DNA of 8,949 nucleotides, taken from assembly GCA_009922885.1 (NCBI GenBank), contig RFUP01000071.1:1-8949 (forward strand), given 5' to 3'. Source of the stretch: Paracoccaceae bacterium. Its GTDB lineage: Bacteria; Pseudomonadota; Alphaproteobacteria; Rhodobacterales; Rhodobacteraceae. Positions 6,421-8,949 of the stretch are shown in pieces. Numbering within the stretch: position 1 is the first letter of the stretch; each line of letters starts with the position of its first letter. The notes beneath the pieces were generated by a model. That model saw nothing but the letters and a program-made list of their open reading frames with translations. It was not told the origin of the DNA and did no database searches. A program made the translations under genes and the position numbers.

Positions 6421-6912
6421 TCAGGCCCTGTGAATAAGGCCCAGAGAGACCGCACTTGCCAGCGAGCGTTCGAGGTCGACGGAGTAGCAGGGGCGGTTCA
6501 GGACGATCCGCCCCGCTTTGTCACGGGCAAGGATAATGCCGTCGTCCAGTTGCACTTCCGCCAGATCGGCAAAATTGTAGCGCGCCTGAAGGCGGGCAAT
6601 GCCGTCGTTGCCGCGCAGGATATGACGGATTTCGCGCCGTTGCGTGTCGATGTGGAATTCATCCGTCCCGATATTGCGGCCGCTTGTGTAGAACACGGCG
6701 GCGAGCAAAAGGAAGAATACCGAGACCGCCAGCTTCAAGACCATGAGTTCTGAGGGCGCATCCGAGGGAATAATCCACATCCCGAACCCGGCTGCTGCGA
6801 AACTTGCCGCCAAAATTCTCGACGTGAAACACCCTAGGCAAAGGCGGAGGACACGCCAATTCACGCTCACGGATCGGCCAGACGCGGATTTATCGTGGAT
6901 TGTCGAATACAT
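6421..6912 (-). CDS. Small two-helix membrane protein of unknown function
   Basis: I do not recognise the family. The 163-residue protein has a basic N-terminal stretch of about 30 residues, two hydrophobic helices (about 32-49 and 57-75) and a soluble C-terminal domain of roughly 85 residues. That domain looks beta-rich (FHIDTQRREIRHILRG, then YNFADLAEVQLDDGIILARD) and ends in a short helix. The layout, a helical hairpin with a cytoplasmic beta domain, recalls small PH-like membrane proteins, but no motif proves this. The ATG is supported by GGAG seven bases upstream. It converges on the MCP-like gene with only 13 bp between the stop codons and no terminator in the gap. It shares a 282-bp divergent region with the rpsF operon. 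Codon use and composition look like its neighbours. Confidence 0.75.
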   Translation of the reverse strand: MYSTIHDKSASGRSVSVNWRVLRLCLGCFTSRILAASFAAAGFGMWIIPSDAPSELMVLKLAVSVFFLLLAAVFYTSGRNIGTDEFHIDTQRREIRHILRGNDGIARLQARYNFADLAEVQLDDGIILARDKAGRIVLNRPCYSVDLERSLASAVSLGLIHRA

Positions 6913-7042
6913 TGACCTTCTCCATCACCCTATCAAACGGGACTGATCCTACCCTGCCGCTCTACTTGGGCGTAATTGGGGCGGGAACGGGGATTTTTGG
7001 GAGCGCTCTCCGGCAGAAACCAGCAGGTTTTCTGCATATTCT

Positions 7043-7057
7043 CTTGGGTTGCCCAAG
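7043..7057. repeat. Short inverted repeat upstream of the rpsF promoter
   Basis: CTTGGG-TTG-CCCAAG is a perfect 6-bp inverted repeat lying 9 bases upstream of the -35 box of the predicted rpsF promoter. It could be a regulator site or a small hairpin. Its length does not rule out chance. Confidence 0.3.
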
Positions 7058-7065
7058 GTTCGGGC

Positions 7066-7094
7066 TTGCGCCCTGCCCCGCGCCGTCGTATGGG
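7066..7094 (+). promoter_or_regulatory. Candidate sigma70 promoter of the rpsF-rpsR-rplI operon
   Basis: TTGCGC (7066-7071) and TATGGG (7089-7094) are separated by exactly 17 bases. The predicted start near 7101 would give a leader of about 94 nt. It is the best match between the divergent membrane protein gene and rpsF. Confidence 0.45.
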
Positions 7095-7121
7095 CTGCCG
7101 TCCTTTCGCAGTTTATGAAAA

Positions 7122-7189
7122 CCGCGCAGTCTCTCGTGGAGGGTCGCGGAAGGAAAAGCCCTCCTATGAAATGCGCCTGATAACAGGAG
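7122..7189 (+). promoter_or_regulatory. rpsF leader with alternative hairpins, candidate S6:S18 autoregulatory element
   Basis: The leader contains chained, mutually exclusive pairings. Hairpin 1 pairs CCGCG (7122-7126) with CGCGG (7145-7149) and, inside it, CUCUC (7131-7135) with GAGGG (7139-7143); a CAGU/U internal loop separates the two stems. Hairpin 2 pairs GGAGGG (7138-7143) with CCCUCC (7159-7164). Hairpin 3 pairs CUCCU (7161-7165) with the rpsF Shine-Dalgarno AGGAG (7185-7189). Hairpins 1 and 3 can coexist and would hide the ribosome site; hairpin 2 excludes both and would free it. Many bacteria carry an S6:S18-binding RNA upstream of rpsF with an essential CCG, and CCG is present at 7122-7124, though here it is drawn paired. 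The folding was done by eye. Confidence 0.45.
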
Positions 7190-7194
7190 TGCAC

Positions 7195-7611
7195 ATGCCG
7201 CTTTACGAGCATGTCTTCATTTCCCGTCAGGACCTGTCGAATGCACAGGCCGAAGGGCTCGTCGAACACTTCTCCACCGTGCTGGCCGATAACGGCGGCA
7301 AGGTGCTCACGTCCGAATACTGGGGCGTGAAGACGATGGCCTACAAGATCAACAAGAACCGCAAGGGCCACTACGCGCTGCTCCGCACCGATGCTCCGGC
7401 AGCCGCAGTGCAGGAAATGGAGCGCCTGATGCGCCTCCATGACGACGTGATGCGCGTTCTGACCATCAAGGTCGATGCACATGAGGATGGCCCCTCGGTG
7501 CAGATGCAAAAGCGTGACGAGCGTGACCGCGGCGAGCGCGGCGACCGCCCTGAGCGTGGTGATCGTGGCGATCGCGGTTTCGACCGTGGCGAACGCCGCG
7601 AGCGTCGTTGA
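7195..7611 (+). CDS. rpsF: Small ribosomal subunit protein S6 (bS6)
   Basis: Platform protein of the 30S subunit that binds 16S rRNA as a heterodimer with S18, which is encoded next. It has 138 residues. The ferredoxin-like core (about 1-100) is typical: MPLYEHVFISRQDLS start, WGVKTMAYKINKNRKGHY and a DVMRVLTIKV end strand. Residues about 107-138 are a low-complexity tail of Arg, Asp, Glu and Gly (repeats such as GERGD, RGDRG). Such tails are usual in alphaproteobacterial S6 and replace the E. coli end that RimK glutamylates. I chose ATG 7195, with AGGAG five bases upstream and the family-typical MPLYEHV start; the frame is open further upstream but that part is leader. First gene of the operon, 26 bp before rpsR. 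Confidence 0.97.
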   Translation: MPLYEHVFISRQDLSNAQAEGLVEHFSTVLADNGGKVLTSEYWGVKTMAYKINKNRKGHYALLRTDAPAAAVQEMERLMRLHDDVMRVLTIKVDAHEDGPSVQMQKRDERDRGERGDRPERGDRGDRGFDRGERRERR

Positions 7612-7637
7612 TCTCCGTCTGAGAAAGGACCAGTCAC

Positions 7638-7865
7638 ATGGCTACCAAACCGTTTTTCCGTCGCCGTAAAGTGTGCCCCTTCTCGGGCGAGAACGCACCT
7701 GCGATCGACTACAAGGACACCCGCTTGCTGCAGCGCTACATCTCCGAGCGCGGCAAGATCGTTCCGTCCCGCATCACCGCCGTTTCGGCCAAGAAGCAGC
7801 GTGAACTCGCCCGTGCCATCAAGCGCGCGCGTTTCCTCGCCCTTCTGCCCTACGCCGTGAAATAA
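7638..7865 (+). CDS. rpsR: Small ribosomal subunit protein S18 (bS18)
   Basis: Partner of S6 on the 30S platform near the mRNA exit. It has 75 residues, the standard length. The family block runs from VCPFSGENAPAIDYKD through LLQRYISERGKIVPSR to ARAIKRARFLALLPY, and the N terminus is basic (RRRK). A single cysteine, Cys13, is present. The start has AAAGGA eight bases upstream. It is the middle gene of the operon, with no priB or ssb-like gene inserted between rpsF and rpsR, unlike the enterobacterial and Bacillus arrangements respectively. Confidence 0.98.
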   Translation: MATKPFFRRRKVCPFSGENAPAIDYKDTRLLQRYISERGKIVPSRITAVSAKKQRELARAIKRARFLALLPYAVK

Positions 7866-7877
7866 GGAGAGCACGAC

Positions 7878-8450
7878 ATGCAAGTCATTCTTCTTGAGCG
7901 CGTGGCAAAGCTTGGCCAGATGGGCGACGTTGTGAACGTCAAGTCCGGCTACGCTCGCAACTACCTCCTGCCGCAAGGCAAGGCGCTGACCGCATCGGCC
8001 AAGAACGTGAAGGATTTCGAGGCCCGCAAGGCACAACTCGAAGCCCGGAACCTCGAAACCCGCAAGGAAGCTGAAGCCGCAGGCGAGAAGCTTGCAGGCC
8101 AGAGCTTCATCGTGATCCGCTCCGCCTCCGATGGCGGCGCGCTTTACGGCTCGGTCGCTCCGCGCGATATCGCTGATGCTGCAGAAGCCGCAGGGTTCTC
8201 GATCGACCGCAAGCAGATCGAACTGATCGCTCCGATCAAGGACCTCGGCGTGCACGACGTCATGGTGCGCCTGCACCCGGAAGTCGAAGTCACGATCCAC
8301 GTCAACGTGGCCCGTTCGCCGGAAGAAGCCGAACTGCAAGCCTCGGGCAAGTCGATTGCCCAGCTCGCAGCAGAAGCCGAAGCCGCTGCAGAATTCGAGA
8401 TCGCCGAGCTCTTCGACGAAATCGGTTCCGCTGCCTCGGACGACGAGTAA
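7878..8450 (+). CDS. rplI: Large ribosomal subunit protein L9 (bL9)
   Basis: 50S protein that binds 23S rRNA near the L1 stalk and reaches outward on a long helix; it helps keep the reading frame and translation fidelity. The N-terminal domain (about 1-50) carries the L9 signature, from GQMGDVVNVKSGYARNYL into LPQGKALTAS. A long connecting helix runs to about 75, and the C-terminal RNA-binding domain to about 150 (GALYGSV, DIADAAEAAGFSIDRKQI). The protein is 190 residues against 149 in E. coli. The extra 40 or so residues are Ala/Glu-rich and end in an acidic SDDE, a form seen in this bacterial group. AAGGAG lies eight bases before the ATG. The gap after rpsR is only 12 bp. A terminator follows. 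Confidence 0.97.
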   Translation: MQVILLERVAKLGQMGDVVNVKSGYARNYLLPQGKALTASAKNVKDFEARKAQLEARNLETRKEAEAAGEKLAGQSFIVIRSASDGGALYGSVAPRDIADAAEAAGFSIDRKQIELIAPIKDLGVHDVMVRLHPEVEVTIHVNVARSPEEAELQASGKSIAQLAAEAEAAAEFEIAELFDEIGSAASDDE

Positions 8451-8465
8451 GCCTCGTTCGCATAC

Positions 8466-8491
8466 CCCTTGCGCCACCCGCAAGGGTGGCG
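8466..8491 (+). other. Bistable hairpin after rplI
   Basis: Two 8-bp stems compete for the same bases: CCCTTGCG with CGCAAGGG (8466-8473 with 8479-8486, 5-base loop) and CGCCACCC with GGGTGGCG (8472-8479 with 8484-8491), the latter capped by a GCAA tetraloop. No T-run follows, so it is not itself a terminator. It sits directly upstream of the main terminator and may protect the mRNA 3' end. Confidence 0.5.
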
Positions 8492-8495
8492 AACC

Positions 8496-8526
8496 CGCCG
8501 CGCAGGCCCACCCTGCGCGGCGTTTT
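8496..8526 (+). terminator. Intrinsic terminator of the rpsF-rpsR-rplI operon
   Basis: A perfect 11-bp GC-rich stem (8496-8506 with 8512-8522, CGCCGCGCAGG against CCTGCGCGGCG) with a 5-base loop is followed by TTTTC. It begins 45 bases after the rplI stop. Its T-run touches the stop codon of the convergent DUF1330 gene. The minus-strand reading lacks a U-tract, so it mainly serves the ribosomal operon. Confidence 0.88.
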
Positions 8527-8942
8527 CATTCTCCGAAGTTGCCGCCCAAAGCCAATGGCCCCGTGCGGATCAGGCGCGAGTCTTCAACGCCGGCTTGTCG
8601 GTGCAGCATCGCCCGGCGATATTCCGGATCCTTGATCATCGCCACGAAAGCCTCCGGCGAGGGATATTCGGCGATGAAACAGAGATCCCACCGCTCCTCT
8701 CCCGGCCCGATCAGCACCTGCTCGAAGCTGCCGCGCCAGACGATCCTCCCGCCCAAGCGTGCAAAAACAGGCGCGCTCTCGCGCCCGTAGGCCGCATAGG
8801 CCTCGGCCCCCGAGGCCTGCCGCCCGTCCTCATAGGTGGCCTTCTCCCGCAAGCGCACCAGATTGAGCATGTGAATTGGCCCCGGTCGGTCATTGGCGCG
8901 AAACGCCGCGAACCCCTCGGCGGTAAAAGAAGTATGTGTCAT
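8526..8942 (-). CDS. DUF1330 family protein
   Basis: A 138-residue protein of the DUF1330 family, small dimeric alpha-beta barrel (ferredoxin-like) proteins of unknown biological role. The conserved stretches are visible: GPIHMLNLVRLREKA (about 21-35), GAEAYAAYG, GGRIVWRG, VLIGPGEERWDLCFIAEYPS, AFVAMIKDPEYR, and HRQAGVEDSRLIRTGPL near the end. The ATG at 8940-8942 has only seven bases of upstream sequence in the window, with no clear ribosome site (ATTTGCG), so the start could lie further right, beyond the edge. It converges on rplI and shares the terminator region. No neighbour hints at its substrate. It is not obviously linked to the ribosomal operon. Confidence 0.85.
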   Translation of the reverse strand: MTHTSFTAEGFAAFRANDRPGPIHMLNLVRLREKATYEDGRQASGAEAYAAYGRESAPVFARLGGRIVWRGSFEQVLIGPGEERWDLCFIAEYPSPEAFVAMIKDPEYRRAMLHRQAGVEDSRLIRTGPLALGGNFGE

Positions 8943-8949
8943 CGCAAAT

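Noticed and set aside
7166..7180. Tiny frame ATG AAA TGC GCC TGA in the rpsF leader, possible leader peptide
   Set aside because: No ribosome site at the right distance and too short to support; chance is likely.
6976..7194. Upstream extension of S6 by 73 residues
   Set aside because: It lies in the operon promoter and leader and has no S6 homology; ATG 7195 has AGGAG and the family start.
7371..8483. Minus-strand open frame of 370 codons opposite rpsF, rpsR and rplI
   Set aside because: It spans three certain ribosomal genes and includes an SPRSPRS-like shadow of the S6 tail.

Overview
The window looks like a chromosomal housekeeping locus from a GC-rich alphaproteobacterium, most likely a member of the Rhodobacterales/Rhodobacteraceae. 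This rests on three things: protein-level resemblance to that group (MltG with an inserted periplasmic segment, S6 with an Arg/Gly/Glu-rich tail, L9 of about 190 residues with an acidic tail), the gene order, and the base composition. No mobile element, tRNA, rRNA, CRISPR array or integration scar was seen.

Left part, minus strand (4848 down to 1): a type II fatty acid synthesis cluster in the order fabD, fabG, acpP, fabF, followed by mltG, which runs off the left edge. FabD loads malonyl groups onto ACP (AcpP), FabF condenses and elongates, and FabG does the first reduction. MltG is a cell-envelope enzyme that ends peptidoglycan strands. Although the genes are collinear, strong terminator-like hairpins after fabG and after acpP, with a promoter-like element before acpP, suggest at least three transcription units: fabD-fabG, acpP alone, and fabF-mltG.

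Middle: divergent from fabD is a soluble methyl-accepting chemotaxis-type protein with its signalling coiled coil first and a putative sensor module at the C terminus. No other chemotaxis gene is in view. Converging on it is a small two-helix membrane protein of unknown function.

Right part, plus strand: the ribosomal protein operon rpsF-rpsR-rplI (S6, S18, L9) has a promoter-like element, a roughly 90-nt leader with mutually exclusive hairpins, and a strong terminator after rplI. The leader fits an S6:S18 autoregulatory switch acting on the rpsF Shine-Dalgarno site. A DUF1330-family gene converges on the operon from the right edge.

Most of the window is ordinary conserved core genome. The parts most worth a second look are RNA-level (the rpsF leader, the acpP leader and insulation) and the unusual layout of the chemoreceptor-like protein. 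I did not find a clearly new multi-gene system.
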